Assembly: GCA_030680835.1 (NCBI GenBank)
Contig: JAUXUD010000104.1
Span: forward strand, 121,326 to 185,325
Length of the DNA: 64,000 nt
Reading direction: 5' to 3'
From: Bacteroidota bacterium
GTDB taxonomy: Bacteria > Bacteroidota > Bacteroidia > UKL13-3
How positions within the stretch are numbered: the stretch's first letter is position 1; each line of letters starts with the position of its first letter. A program made the translations under genes and the position numbers. Of the stretch, positions 44,951 to 53,153 are shown in pieces. The notes beneath the pieces are model-generated. The model did no database searches. It saw only the letters and a program-made list of their open reading frames with translations, and was not told the origin of the DNA.

Positions 44951-45736
44951 TTATTTCTTTTCGGCAAACAGTGAAACACTCTTAACCCCATATTGCTTTG
45001 ATGCCCCTTTGGCTGATTTGGAAATAAACTCATAGGCTGAATTGTTGCGAACATACAGCACTTCCATACCCTGCATCTCTATGCTCCTCTTGTAAGTATC
45101 TTCATGCCCTGCTCCACCGATGCATGAAGCCCAGAGTGCAGAATCACAGGTAATATTTTCCGGCAGCTGCTGTTCTGTTACAATATCTGCAATCACCATT
45201 CTGCCTTTGGGTTTTAAAACTCTTGTAATTTCGGCAAATACTTTTTCTTTATCGGGACAAAGGTTAATAACCCCGTTACTGATTACAATATCAAATGTTG
45301 CATCAGGAAAAGGAAGTTGTTCGAGGTATGCCTTTATAAAATTTACATTATCAAAGTTCGCAACTTTTGCAAGGCCTCTGGCTTTTTCCAACTGCTCATC
45401 TGTCATGTCAATGCCAGTTACTTGTCCGGTCTTACCCACTTTTAAAGCAGTAATGAAGGCATCCATGCCCGAACCACTTCCGAGGTCCAGCACTTTTTCT
45501 CCCTCTTTAAAATTTGCTATGTCGCAGAAATAGCCAACACCTGCAAAAGACTCAATGGCAGCGGCGGGAATTAAATCAAGACATTCTTTTTCATAGCCCA
45601 GCATTTCGGCAAGGGGTCGTCCCATTTTAAAATGATATTGACCATTTGGATTCAGTGCCACATCGCGGTACATGTTTTTCACTTTCTGCTCAAGTTCAGC
45701 AGTATTGAGGCTTTGGGTGGAGGTTGTTGATTCCAT
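44951..45736 (-). CDS. arsM: ArsM-like arsenite S-adenosylmethionine methyltransferase
   Basis: 261 residues. It has AAIESFAGVG and the SAM motif VLDLGSGSGMDAF, then cysteines in VINLCPDKEKVF and WASCIGGAGH at the positions of the two As(III)-binding Cys residues of ArsM. A further Cys lies in KECLDL and one in YFCDIA. The enzyme would methylate arsenite to methylarsenicals. In this operon it sits with TusA- and DsrE-like proteins and an ECF sigma pair, so another thiol or metalloid substrate is possible. Confidence is high for family, moderate for substrate. Confidence 0.82.
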   Translation of the reverse strand: MESTTSTQSLNTAELEQKVKNMYRDVALNPNGQYHFKMGRPLAEMLGYEKECLDLIPAAAIESFAGVGYFCDIANFKEGEKVLDLGSGSGMDAFITALKVGKTGQVTGIDMTDEQLEKARGLAKVANFDNVNFIKAYLEQLPFPDATFDIVISNGVINLCPDKEKVFAEITRVLKPKGRMVIADIVTEQQLPENITCDSALWASCIGGAGHEDTYKRSIEMQGMEVLYVRNNSAYEFISKSAKGASKQYGVKSVSLFAEKK

Positions 45737-45768
45737 TTTATAAAATTTTAAGTGGTTGTTTTATGGAT

Positions 45769-45795
45769 GACGCAGAAGGGGTATAAAAAGTTCCC
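45769..45795 (-). promoter_or_regulatory. Candidate autoregulatory ECF promoter of the arsM-like operon
   Basis: On the minus strand GGGAAC (45795-45790), a 17-base spacer and CGTC (45772-45769) precede the arsM-like ATG by about 33 bases. This matches the general ECF promoter plan (GGAAC -35, CGTC -10, 16-17 base spacing). Since the operon encodes an ECF sigma factor, self-activation is the simple reading. Confidence 0.65.
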
Positions 45796-45863
45796 GAACA
45801 GTATTAATTTATTTTAAAAGATCCAGTTTTTTTATTCATACGTACAGTACTTATATTCGCAGC

Positions 45864-46517
45864 ATGCAAAAAAAGTTAATTCTGCTGCTTCTTATTGCTT
45901 TTATGGGTTCAGCTTTTGCACCGCCCACTTTAAAAATTGCAAAGCTCAAGTATAATGGCGGTGGCGATTGGTATGCCAATAAAACTTCATTGCCTAATTT
46001 AATAAAATTTTGCAACCAGCAATTGAATTTAAACTTGCATGGGGAAGAAGATTTTGTGGAACCCGGCAGTGCTGATATTTTTAATTATCCATTCATCCAT
46101 TTAACCGGTCATGGTAATATTGTTTTTAGCGATCAGGAAGCAAAAAATTTAAGAGCGTATTTAATTGCTGGAGGCTTTTTGCATGCCGATGATAATTATG
46201 GTTTGGATAAGTTTTTCAGAAGAGAAATGAAAAAGGTTTTCCCTGAACTCGACTTTGTTGAATTGCCTTTTAACCACCCGATTTATCATCAAAAATTTGA
46301 TTTCAATAATGGCTTGCCCAAAGTGCATGAACATGATGGAAAGGCACCTCAGGGATTTGGTTTAATTTATGAAAACCGCCTGGTATGTTTTTATACCTAC
46401 GAATGCGATTTGGGCAATGGATGGGAGGATGCAGAAACCTATAATGACCCGGAAACAACGCGCCTGAAAGCTTTGCAAATGGGGGCGAACATATTGCAGT
46501 ACGTGTTCACGAAGTAG
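45864..46517 (+). CDS. DUF4159 domain-containing secreted protein
   Basis: 217 residues with a signal peptide. The DUF4159 domain fills the rest: IAKLKYNGGGDWYANKTSL at the start, FIHLTGHGNIVFSD, LIAGGFLHADDNYG, and a C-terminal LVCFYTYECDLGNGWE. The domain resembles a glutamine amidotransferase-like fold without known activity, and in Bacteroidota it often occurs as a single exported protein. It is divergent from the arsM-like operon. Confidence 0.85.
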   Translation: MQKKLILLLLIAFMGSAFAPPTLKIAKLKYNGGGDWYANKTSLPNLIKFCNQQLNLNLHGEEDFVEPGSADIFNYPFIHLTGHGNIVFSDQEAKNLRAYLIAGGFLHADDNYGLDKFFRREMKKVFPELDFVELPFNHPIYHQKFDFNNGLPKVHEHDGKAPQGFGLIYENRLVCFYTYECDLGNGWEDAETYNDPETTRLKALQMGANILQYVFTK

Positions 46518-46550
46518 GTATGAGGTATGAGGTATGAGGTATGAGGTATG
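46516..46550. repeat. Five tandem AGGTATG heptamers
   Basis: Five perfect 7-base units begin inside the stop codon of the DUF4159 gene and fill the gap to the convergent ion-channel gene. Confidence 0.95.
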
Positions 46551-46553
46551 AGT

Positions 46554-47513
46554 TTACTCCCAGATTGCTTTTATGATGTAAATTATATTTAGTGTCAGGT
46601 AGGTAATTAATAAAACCCTTAAGGCTTTTTTATCGAGTTTATTTGCTTTATCGAGTTCGTGTTTTTTGGCCAGATGCAGGGCATAAACAGCCAGTAAAAC
46701 AGTTATAAAAATTGCTACAAAGGTGAAGGCATGTAGTGAATCAACCAGGGTAAAAGTTGAAGACTCGGGCAGGATGGAATCAATAATATACTTGTTACCC
46801 ACCGCTGCAAACAAGGCACCCACGCTTAAATTAAACCGAGACTCGATGCTATCGGCATGGATAAAAAAGCACATATAGGAAATGGCAAAAGCAACATACA
46901 TGCAGAGGAATAATTTGAAAAACAATCCCCAGGCATTGCGTTCAATAAATATATCAATATTAAAGGAACCATAATCGGAATGGGGCGTGCTCAGCGATTC
47001 ATCGCCAAAGGTGGTTTCGTAACCTCTAATACCGGTATTCACATCAATATGACTGATATTCCAGCCGCTAACAGTTAAGTCGGGATCATAATGTTTTCCG
47101 GCCGTATCGGCAACAAATACCAGACTGCGGGCATCATATTGTGAGTTTTCAATATGTACTTCCAGTTTTTGTTTGTCGAAAGGATAATTGTGAACCTTCC
47201 ACGATTGTTTCATCACACATTTAATCTTCATCAGGGTAAAAATATTGCCGTCGGAAGTATCGCTAAAATTATCTGTTTTTTCAATGGTTTTTGCATAGGG
47301 TACTTCTACATTTTTAGCAAAATCAAAATCGGCATTTTTGTATCTGAACCAAAGCCAGAACCTGATGGTATATTCCTTTTGCCGGAAATCAATATCATGC
47401 ATACTGATGATATATACACCGACCTTTACGGTATCGGGTGGTTCTATAATTTCCGCTGTTGTATTTGTTTGAACAAACAGCATGAAAAATGTTAAAATGA
47501 TTATTATTCTCAT
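46554..47513 (-). CDS. Pentameric ligand-gated ion channel homologue
   Basis: 319 residues from the ATG at 47513; an in-frame TTG lies two codons upstream. A signal peptide is followed by a beta-rich ligand-binding domain (VKVGVYIISMHDIDFRQ, FWLWFRYKN, NYPFDKQKLEVHIEN) and four membrane helices (about 200-220, 230-250, 262-285, 297-318). The YPFDxQ motif marks the position of the Cys loop in animal receptors, but the flanking cysteines are absent, as in bacterial GLIC and ELIC. It should form a ligand- or proton-gated channel; the ligand and ion are unknown. Confidence 0.85.
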   Translation of the reverse strand: MRIIIILTFFMLFVQTNTTAEIIEPPDTVKVGVYIISMHDIDFRQKEYTIRFWLWFRYKNADFDFAKNVEVPYAKTIEKTDNFSDTSDGNIFTLMKIKCVMKQSWKVHNYPFDKQKLEVHIENSQYDARSLVFVADTAGKHYDPDLTVSGWNISHIDVNTGIRGYETTFGDESLSTPHSDYGSFNIDIFIERNAWGLFFKLFLCMYVAFAISYMCFFIHADSIESRFNLSVGALFAAVGNKYIIDSILPESSTFTLVDSLHAFTFVAIFITVLLAVYALHLAKKHELDKANKLDKKALRVLLITYLTLNIIYIIKAIWE

Positions 47514-47664
47514 CGGCAAAATTTTTATTCCCTGTTATTCAAATTTAATCCCTTTGCATTTGTTTTGCTTGTTTTATTTCAAAATTGCAAATGATTACCC
47601 ATTTTATTGCGCAGAAATGAAATCCATTTCCAACAAACATTGTGACGCCGCGCGGGAATTATAA

Positions 47665-47943
47665 ATTAATATCTAAATCCTGATTCTGGTTCAAACCTGG
47701 TGTTATAACAACACCTATAATAATATCACCACTTCGTGGTTTAAGAAAGTTAAATTAATGATTTTGATTTGGCGGGTAATTTGAAACCCCGGGTGCTGAA
47801 AATTCAGCACCAGCTTTGCTCAGGAAGTATCTTAAAATTATTTTGATTGCATCAACATAATTAAAAAACATATCTTGCACGCCTTATTAAATACATCGTA
47901 CATCGTACATCGTACATCGTACATCGTACATCGTACATCGTAA
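47665..47943. other. Intergenic region with several hairpins and repeats
   Basis: Contains ACCACTTCGTGGT (47728-47740), an inverted repeat GGTGCTGAA / TTCAGCACC (47792-47811) and the ACATCGT heptamers at 47893-47941. No coding frame. Confidence 0.6.
47893..47941. repeat. Seven tandem ACATCGT heptamers
   Basis: Seven perfect units, directly downstream of the pntB stop. ACATCGT is the reverse complement of the unit in the array at 25081-25157. Confidence 0.97.
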
Positions 47944-49371
47944 TTACCCCAGGGCTTTAATTTCGGCTACCAATTGGGTTAATGCTTTTTTGGCATCTCC
48001 AAACAGCATACTGGTTTTGGGTTTGTAAAAGAGTTCGTTTTCGATACCGGCGTAACCGGCTTTCATGCTGCGTTTGTTTACAATCACATTGGTGGCTTCT
48101 TCAACTTCCAGAATCGGCATTCCGAAAATGGGTGAGTTCGGATCGGATTTGGCAGCCGGATTTACCACATCATTTGCACCTACCACCAATACTACATCCG
48201 TTGATTTAAACTCCGGATTAATCTCATCCATTTCCACCAGTTTATCGTAGCTCACATTACTTTCGGCAAGCAATACATTCATGTGCCCGGGCATACGTCC
48301 GGCTACAGGATGAATGGCATATTTAACTTCCACACCTTCGGCCTCCAGCAATAATTCAAGATCGTGAACCACATGCTGAGCCTGTGCTACGGCCAAACCA
48401 TAACCCGGTACAATAATTACTTTTTTTGCATAACGCATTAATATCGCTGCATCACTCGCATTTATTTCTTTAACACTTCCTGCAAAATTTTCGCTGGTAG
48501 CCGCTGCGTTTGTTGAACCTCCGCCAAAATTGCCAATCAGTACATTAATGAGGGAACGGTTCATTGCCTTACACATTACAATGGTTAATAAGGTACCTGC
48601 TGAACCTACTAAAATACCTCCTACCATCATAACTTTATTGTCGTATAAAAATCCGCCACAAGCGGCAGCTACACCGGTAAAAGAGTTAAGCAGTGAAATA
48701 ACTACAGGCATGTCGGCACCTCCAATGGGCAGTACAAACAAAACGCCATATAACAGCGAAAGGGCAAGTACAAAATAAAACAGGGTAACTGCATTTGCAC
48801 TCCCGCCAAATACAACCATATAACCCAATACCAATATAACAAGCAATAAACCGATATTTATGAATTGCTGCTTGCCAAAAGATTTGTCTTTTACATTACC
48901 ACTCAATTTTCCCCAGGCAACCATACTACCGGCAAACGAAACTGAACCAATAATTAAACCCAGCATAATAGCGAGCATGTGTCCGGTGATATTTTCAGGA
49001 GCCAAGGAACTGTTTCCCATATGTGCCAAATGTTGAAATTCTATTACCGAAATTAGCATAGCACAGGCACCCCCCATTCCATTAAACAAGCTTACCATTT
49101 CGGGCATAGCTGTCATTTTCACTTTTTTGGCAACCATCCAACCAATTATGGTTCCAATAATAAGTGCGACAAAAATAAACCCGAGGTTTCCCAGATGATT
49201 GCCCTCTTTTGTTGTAAATAAGAATATGGTTCCGAATATGGCCATACCCATTCCAAAAGCAGCAATTAGATTTCCGCGGCGCGCAGTTGCCGGGTTTCCT
49301 AAAAATTTTAATCCAACGATAAAGGTTATCGAAGCTATTAAATATACGATTTGTAATATATGTTCTTGCAT
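47944..49371 (-). CDS. pntB: NAD(P) transhydrogenase, beta subunit
   Basis: 475 residues. About nine membrane helices in the first 270 residues form part of the proton channel. The C-terminal domain III binds NADP(H): VPGYGLAVAQAQHVV, HPVAGRMPGHMNVLLAE, VVGANDVVNPAA and NKRSMKAGYAGIEN. With the two alpha polypeptides upstream it couples hydride transfer from NADH to NADP+ to proton entry. It is the last gene of a three-gene operon. Confidence 0.97.
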   Translation of the reverse strand: MQEHILQIVYLIASITFIVGLKFLGNPATARRGNLIAAFGMGMAIFGTIFLFTTKEGNHLGNLGFIFVALIIGTIIGWMVAKKVKMTAMPEMVSLFNGMGGACAMLISVIEFQHLAHMGNSSLAPENITGHMLAIMLGLIIGSVSFAGSMVAWGKLSGNVKDKSFGKQQFINIGLLLVILVLGYMVVFGGSANAVTLFYFVLALSLLYGVLFVLPIGGADMPVVISLLNSFTGVAAACGGFLYDNKVMMVGGILVGSAGTLLTIVMCKAMNRSLINVLIGNFGGGSTNAAATSENFAGSVKEINASDAAILMRYAKKVIIVPGYGLAVAQAQHVVHDLELLLEAEGVEVKYAIHPVAGRMPGHMNVLLAESNVSYDKLVEMDEINPEFKSTDVVLVVGANDVVNPAAKSDPNSPIFGMPILEVEEATNVIVNKRSMKAGYAGIENELFYKPKTSMLFGDAKKALTQLVAEIKALG

Positions 49372-49437
49372 AATTTTTATTTTGTGAATTGAATAATAAT
49401 CATAAACCGATTTTAAATTTATGATTAGGCATCCGTT

Positions 49438-49731
49438 CTACTTTTTCTTTTTAAACATTTCGAGCATTCTATCGGTAACCACAAAACCACCTACTACATT
49501 TAAGGTACCCAGGATAACGGCAAAAAAGCCCAGTATCAAAGCGGGCAGTTCGGTTGCCTGTCCCATTACGATAATGGAACCAATAATTACCACTCCGTGA
49601 ATTGCGTTGGCTCCGCTCATTAAAGGTGTATGTAAAACAGAAGGCACATGGCCTATTAATTCAATACCCACAAATATCATCAGGATGACGAGGTACAGTA
49701 ATTGAATGTTTTGATTGATAAATTCCAGCAT
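49438..49731 (-). CDS. pntAB: NAD(P) transhydrogenase, alpha subunit 2 (membrane part)
   Basis: 97 residues with three membrane helices and the conserved SVLHTPLMSGANAIHGVV segment. It corresponds to the C-terminal membrane part of E. coli PntA, encoded here as a separate gene. It starts 12 bases after pntAA. Confidence 0.95.
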   Translation of the reverse strand: MLEFINQNIQLLYLVILMIFVGIELIGHVPSVLHTPLMSGANAIHGVVIIGSIIVMGQATELPALILGFFAVILGTLNVVGGFVVTDRMLEMFKKKK

Positions 49732-49743
49732 ATATGATAATTG

Positions 49744-50847
49744 TTATGATTTTAAAATTGTACCCTGATGGGTAATTAAAGTTCCTTTGGTGATTTCTTC
49801 ATCCATTTCCCACTTAAAGCCCTCTTTGGTAGCCAGGTGGTTTAAGAGATTCTGTATATTTTTAGCATAAAGCTCACTTGCATTTTGAGGTAGTGTGGAT
49901 GGTAAATTGCTTTGACCTACAATACAAACACCATGTTTATAAACGGCTTTGTCCAATTCACTAAGCTCACAATTTCCACCTTGTTCAACGGCCATATCTA
50001 CAATTACACTGCCCAGTTTCATTTGTTTCACTTGTTCTTCGGTTATTAAAACCGGTGCTTTTTTACCCATTACCAAAGCGGTTGTAATAACCAGGTCGGC
50101 CATAAACAAGCTTTTATTAACTGCCTCTTTTTGTTTTTGCAGGTAATCGGCCGAAACTTCTTTGGCATAACCGCCTTCTATTTTGGCTACTTCATCGCTT
50201 TTTACTTCAATGAATTTACCTCCTAAACTTTCAACCTGCTCTTTGGTTTCGGGTCTCACATCACTCACTTCCACAATGGCACCCAGGCGTTTTGCAGTAG
50301 CTATTGCCTGTAAACCGGCAACCCCGGCACCATAAATAAGAACCCTTGATGGAGTAATGGTTCCGGCGGCTGTCATTAATAAGGGGAAAATTTTACCCAT
50401 ATGATTGGCTCCTAAAATAACGGCTTTATAACCCGATAAATTAGATTGAGAGCTCAGTGCATCCATATTTTGTGCCCTTGAAATGCGGGGAATCGCATCC
50501 ATACTAAAGGCACTTAATTTTTTGGCAGTTAATTGCTGAACCAAATCCGGATTTAAAGGAGCATATAAATAAGATATGCATGCAGCTCCTTCTTTTAATG
50601 AATTGATTTCATCTGTTGAGGGGGCATTTACCTTGGCTAAAATATCGCAAGTGGCAAGTGCTTCCTGTTTTGACATTATTTTACAGCCTGCATTTATATA
50701 GGCTTCATCGCTGAAATTTGAATCATACCCTGCGTTGTGTTCAATAAAAACTTCAAAACCCTGCTTACACAATTGAGCTGCAACCTGAGGGGTAATGGCT
50801 ACCCGCTTTTCAGCCATACGACTTTCTTTAACTACCGTTATCTTCAT
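49744..50847 (-). CDS. pntAA: NAD(P) transhydrogenase, alpha subunit 1 (NAD-binding part)
   Basis: 367 residues. The domain starts VVKESRMAEKRVAITP and carries the NAD-binding Rossmann motif LIYGAGVAGLQAIATAKRLGA with SDVRPETKEQVESLGG, plus VDMAVEQGGNCELS. This is domain I of the proton-translocating transhydrogenase; it binds NAD(H). It is the first gene of the split three-subunit operon. Confidence 0.96.
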   Translation of the reverse strand: MKITVVKESRMAEKRVAITPQVAAQLCKQGFEVFIEHNAGYDSNFSDEAYINAGCKIMSKQEALATCDILAKVNAPSTDEINSLKEGAACISYLYAPLNPDLVQQLTAKKLSAFSMDAIPRISRAQNMDALSSQSNLSGYKAVILGANHMGKIFPLLMTAAGTITPSRVLIYGAGVAGLQAIATAKRLGAIVEVSDVRPETKEQVESLGGKFIEVKSDEVAKIEGGYAKEVSADYLQKQKEAVNKSLFMADLVITTALVMGKKAPVLITEEQVKQMKLGSVIVDMAVEQGGNCELSELDKAVYKHGVCIVGQSNLPSTLPQNASELYAKNIQNLLNHLATKEGFKWEMDEEITKGTLITHQGTILKS

Positions 50848-51234
50848 TGGTTCAATACGTTAACTTTTTTTTGCAATACAATTTTAACTCAAATACTTAA
50901 ATTGGTTTCAACTCAATCCTTACACAAGATTATAGAATATTGAATGAAAAAATAAATGTACTTAAATTTCCGTCCAATTATAGGATATTGTATTCAATTT
51001 AAAACTAACAAAAATCAGTTTAGGGGGAAAATGATAGATGCTCACAGTAATTGGTTTAGGCCATGAATTGATTTTTTTTCAATAATTTTTATAGTACCTA
51101 TTGATTTTTTAAGAACTGTAGTTTTAATTCACGCCCTGTTAAGAAAAAAAAAACAAGGAAAAAGCTTGTTTTTATTGAGAAGAATAAACTTAAATTTGTA
51201 AAGCATAAATTCGTGGTAAATAAAACCAAACAAA
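50848..51234. other. Divergent intergenic region with hairpin and promoter, 387 bases
   Basis: Upstream of both pntAA and the acidic protein gene. AAAAACAAG (51149-51157) pairs with CTTGTTTTT (51165-51173), a terminator-shaped hairpin on either strand. No gene lies before it on the plus strand, so it may end a small RNA or belong to a leader. No coding frame was recognised. Confidence 0.4.
51166..51198 (+). promoter_or_regulatory. Promoter of the acidic protein gene
   Basis: Exact -7 box TAAATTTG (51191-51198) with a TTG at 51166-51168 as -33, 22 bases apart. The leader to the ATG at 51235 would be about 30 bases. Confidence 0.55.
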
Positions 51235-51495
51235 ATGACTAAAGCCAAAAAACCAGCAGGCAAAGTGGCGGCGCCAATAAAAAGTGCAAAGCCTGATTTA
51301 AAAAAACATCCGAAGAAAAATTATCTGGTAGATGATGAGGATGACGATGACGATGAGCGGGATGAAGATTTAATTAAAGACGATGCGTTGGAGGACGAGG
51401 ACGATTTGGATGTAGATCTGGACGATGCGGATGTGGTTATCCCGAAAACCTTTGATCCCTTTGTTGAGGATGATGAAGACGAAGATGATTTCTAA
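51235..51495 (+). CDS. Small highly acidic protein, function unknown
   Basis: 86 residues. The first ~28 residues are Lys/Pro/Ala-rich and basic; the rest is dominated by Asp and Glu (VDDEDDDDDERDED … FVEDDEDEDDF), so it is charge-polarised and probably disordered. No signal peptide or membrane segment. A nucleic-acid or ribosome-linked role can be imagined from composition, but nothing in the sequence proves it. It has a good promoter upstream. Confidence 0.75.
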   Translation: MTKAKKPAGKVAAPIKSAKPDLKKHPKKNYLVDDEDDDDDERDEDLIKDDALEDEDDLDVDLDDADVVIPKTFDPFVEDDEDEDDF

Positions 51496-51502
51496 CTGAA
51501 GA

Positions 51503-52060
51503 CTACCGCTTCCAGATAAGAGTTGGGGTTTCAACTATATTGCTTTTATGCAAAGCCCGGTCGTAAATATAGAATTTGTACATTACAGTATCATGCGGAT
51601 TAAATTGAAGAGGTGCAGGCGGGATGTTAACTTCAATATCTCCACGTATGGCTTTATGCCGGCCTTCGGGTGTTAATGATTCGAAACGGAAGGGATAACT
51701 TAATGTATCGGATGTAAATGGGGCAACGATGTTTTGAAATACCCCATCAATAGATTCGAAATAATCGATATATAAATTATTATAATAAGGATTTAAAGAT
51801 TTATTATTGTTGGCTGTATCCAAAACCGCATTAAAGGGCGGAAAGGTGTCTGCCTGGGTTAATCCCAGATCTCCGTCTCCGTCTTTAAAGCTAAAAACCA
51901 ATACCATTAATGTATCAACCCCTTCGGCATTTTGATAAAAGTAAGCAGTTTTATATTCAATTACCGGAATTTCGGAATAGATTTCTCTTTTTTTGCAGGC
52001 TGTTACTAAAGCAAAGGCTGCCAATAAACCAAGAATAATATGTTTTCCAGTAGTTCCCAA
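51503..52060 (-). CDS. Lipoprotein of unknown function, TTG start
   Basis: 185 residues starting at a TTG at 52060, because an in-frame TAA lies directly upstream and no ATG precedes the lipobox (ALVTAC). The mature part has an FKDGDGDLGL calcium-like loop and is beta-rich. Small Bacteroidota lipoproteins with this DGDGDLG segment are common, but I do not know a function. Its 5' end overlaps that of the divergent LuxE-like gene by 21 bases. Confidence 0.75.
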   Translation of the reverse strand: MGTTGKHIILGLLAAFALVTACKKREIYSEIPVIEYKTAYFYQNAEGVDTLMVLVFSFKDGDGDLGLTQADTFPPFNAVLDTANNNKSLNPYYNNLYIDYFESIDGVFQNIVAPFTSDTLSYPFRFESLTPEGRHKAIRGDIEVNIPPAPLQFNPHDTVMYKFYIYDRALHKSNIVETPTLIWKR

Positions 52061-53035
52061 TTAACCAATTCTATTTTTGATTCAAACTTAAGTAATTTTG
52101 ATGAAATTTGTTGCAATCTGTTTGGGTTTCAGTATCAAAACAATGAAATATATCGTAAATATTGCAATTATATTGGTGTTTTTGAACCCAATATCATTAA
52201 CAACATAGAAAAAATTCCATTTTTACCCATCTCTTTTTTTAAGACCCAAAAGGTGTTATCTTCAACACAACCCATACAAAAAGTATTCAGCAGCAGTGCA
52301 ACGGGTGGTATGGGACAAAGCAAACATTATATTACCGACCTCAATATTTACATAAAAAGTTTTGTAAGTGGTTTTGAACGTGTATTTGGCAAAACAGAAA
52401 ATTTTTGTTTTATGGCGCTGCTTCCCTCTTATCTTGATCGCGAAGGATCCTCTTTAATTTATATGGTTCAGCATTTAATGAACCTGTCAAAACACCCGCT
52501 TAATGGTTTCTTTTTGTATGAACACAAAACTTTATCGGAGCGTATGGAACAACTGGAAAGGATGAATCAGCCCTATATTTTATTTGGGGTAAGTTTTGCG
52601 CTGCTTGATTTTATTGCAAATGCAAGGGTTGAAATGAAAATCGGAAAAATAATAGAAACCGGTGGAATGAAAGGCCGCAAAAAAGAACTCACCAAAATGG
52701 AAGTCCAAAACCGGCTCCGCGAAGCACTTAAAACAGATTTTATTTACAGTGAATACGGCATGACAGAATTGTTAAGTCAGGCCTATGCATTTAATGATGG
52801 CATGTATGATTGTCCACCCTGGATGCGCATTCTGATTAGTGACCCCAATGATCCCTTTTCGATTTTGGAAGCGAATAAAACGGGATTGATTAATGTGATT
52901 GATCTGGCAAATATTAATAGCTGTAGTTTTATACAAACCGCGGATTTGGGCAGAAAGAATGATTCAGGAAAGTTTGAAGTTTTGGGAAGAATGGATAACA
53001 GCGAATTGCGCGGATGTAGTTTGATGATTAGCTAG
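52040..53035 (+). CDS. LuxE-like acyl-protein synthetase family protein
   Basis: 331 residues. PFLPISFFKTQKVLSS and the SSSATGGMGQ nucleotide-binding loop match the LuxE/acyl-protein synthetase family of adenylate-forming enzymes. Later motifs are FGVSFALLDF, ETGGMKGRKKE, SEYGMTELLSQAY and QTADLGRK. It would activate a carboxylic acid with ATP and pass it to a protein or carrier thiol. There is no luciferase here; in Bacteroidota such proteins sit in lipid or surface-polysaccharide pathways. The substrate is unknown. Confidence 0.88.
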   Translation: MFSSSSQLTNSIFDSNLSNFDEICCNLFGFQYQNNEIYRKYCNYIGVFEPNIINNIEKIPFLPISFFKTQKVLSSTQPIQKVFSSSATGGMGQSKHYITDLNIYIKSFVSGFERVFGKTENFCFMALLPSYLDREGSSLIYMVQHLMNLSKHPLNGFFLYEHKTLSERMEQLERMNQPYILFGVSFALLDFIANARVEMKIGKIIETGGMKGRKKELTKMEVQNRLREALKTDFIYSEYGMTELLSQAYAFNDGMYDCPPWMRILISDPNDPFSILEANKTGLINVIDLANINSCSFIQTADLGRKNDSGKFEVLGRMDNSELRGCSLMIS

Positions 53036-53039
53036 AAAT

Positions 53040-53125
53040 GGGGTGAAATGCCGAATATTGGATTTCACATGTAGAGACGCCATTTATGGCGTCTTGTTGG
53101 GTGGAATGCCGAAATTTGGAAATGA
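53040..53125. repeat. Hairpin flanked by a degenerate direct repeat
   Basis: AGACGCCAT and ATGGCGTCT (53075-53094) form a tight stem directly downstream of the LuxE-like gene. On both sides is a similar 22-base sequence starting GGGTGAAATGCCG or GGGTGGAATGCCG (from about 53041 and 53099). The GTAGAGACGC hairpin type is a dispersed repeat in several bacterial genomes. It may also serve as terminator. Confidence 0.6.
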
Positions 53126-53153
53126 GAAATGGGACCGCTCAACAGGACAATCG

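Noticed and set aside
44950..45054. Longer start for the TusA-like gene inside the arsM-like gene
   Set aside because: The TusA domain begins just after the ATG at 44949; the upstream part is the shadow of the methyltransferase C-terminus.
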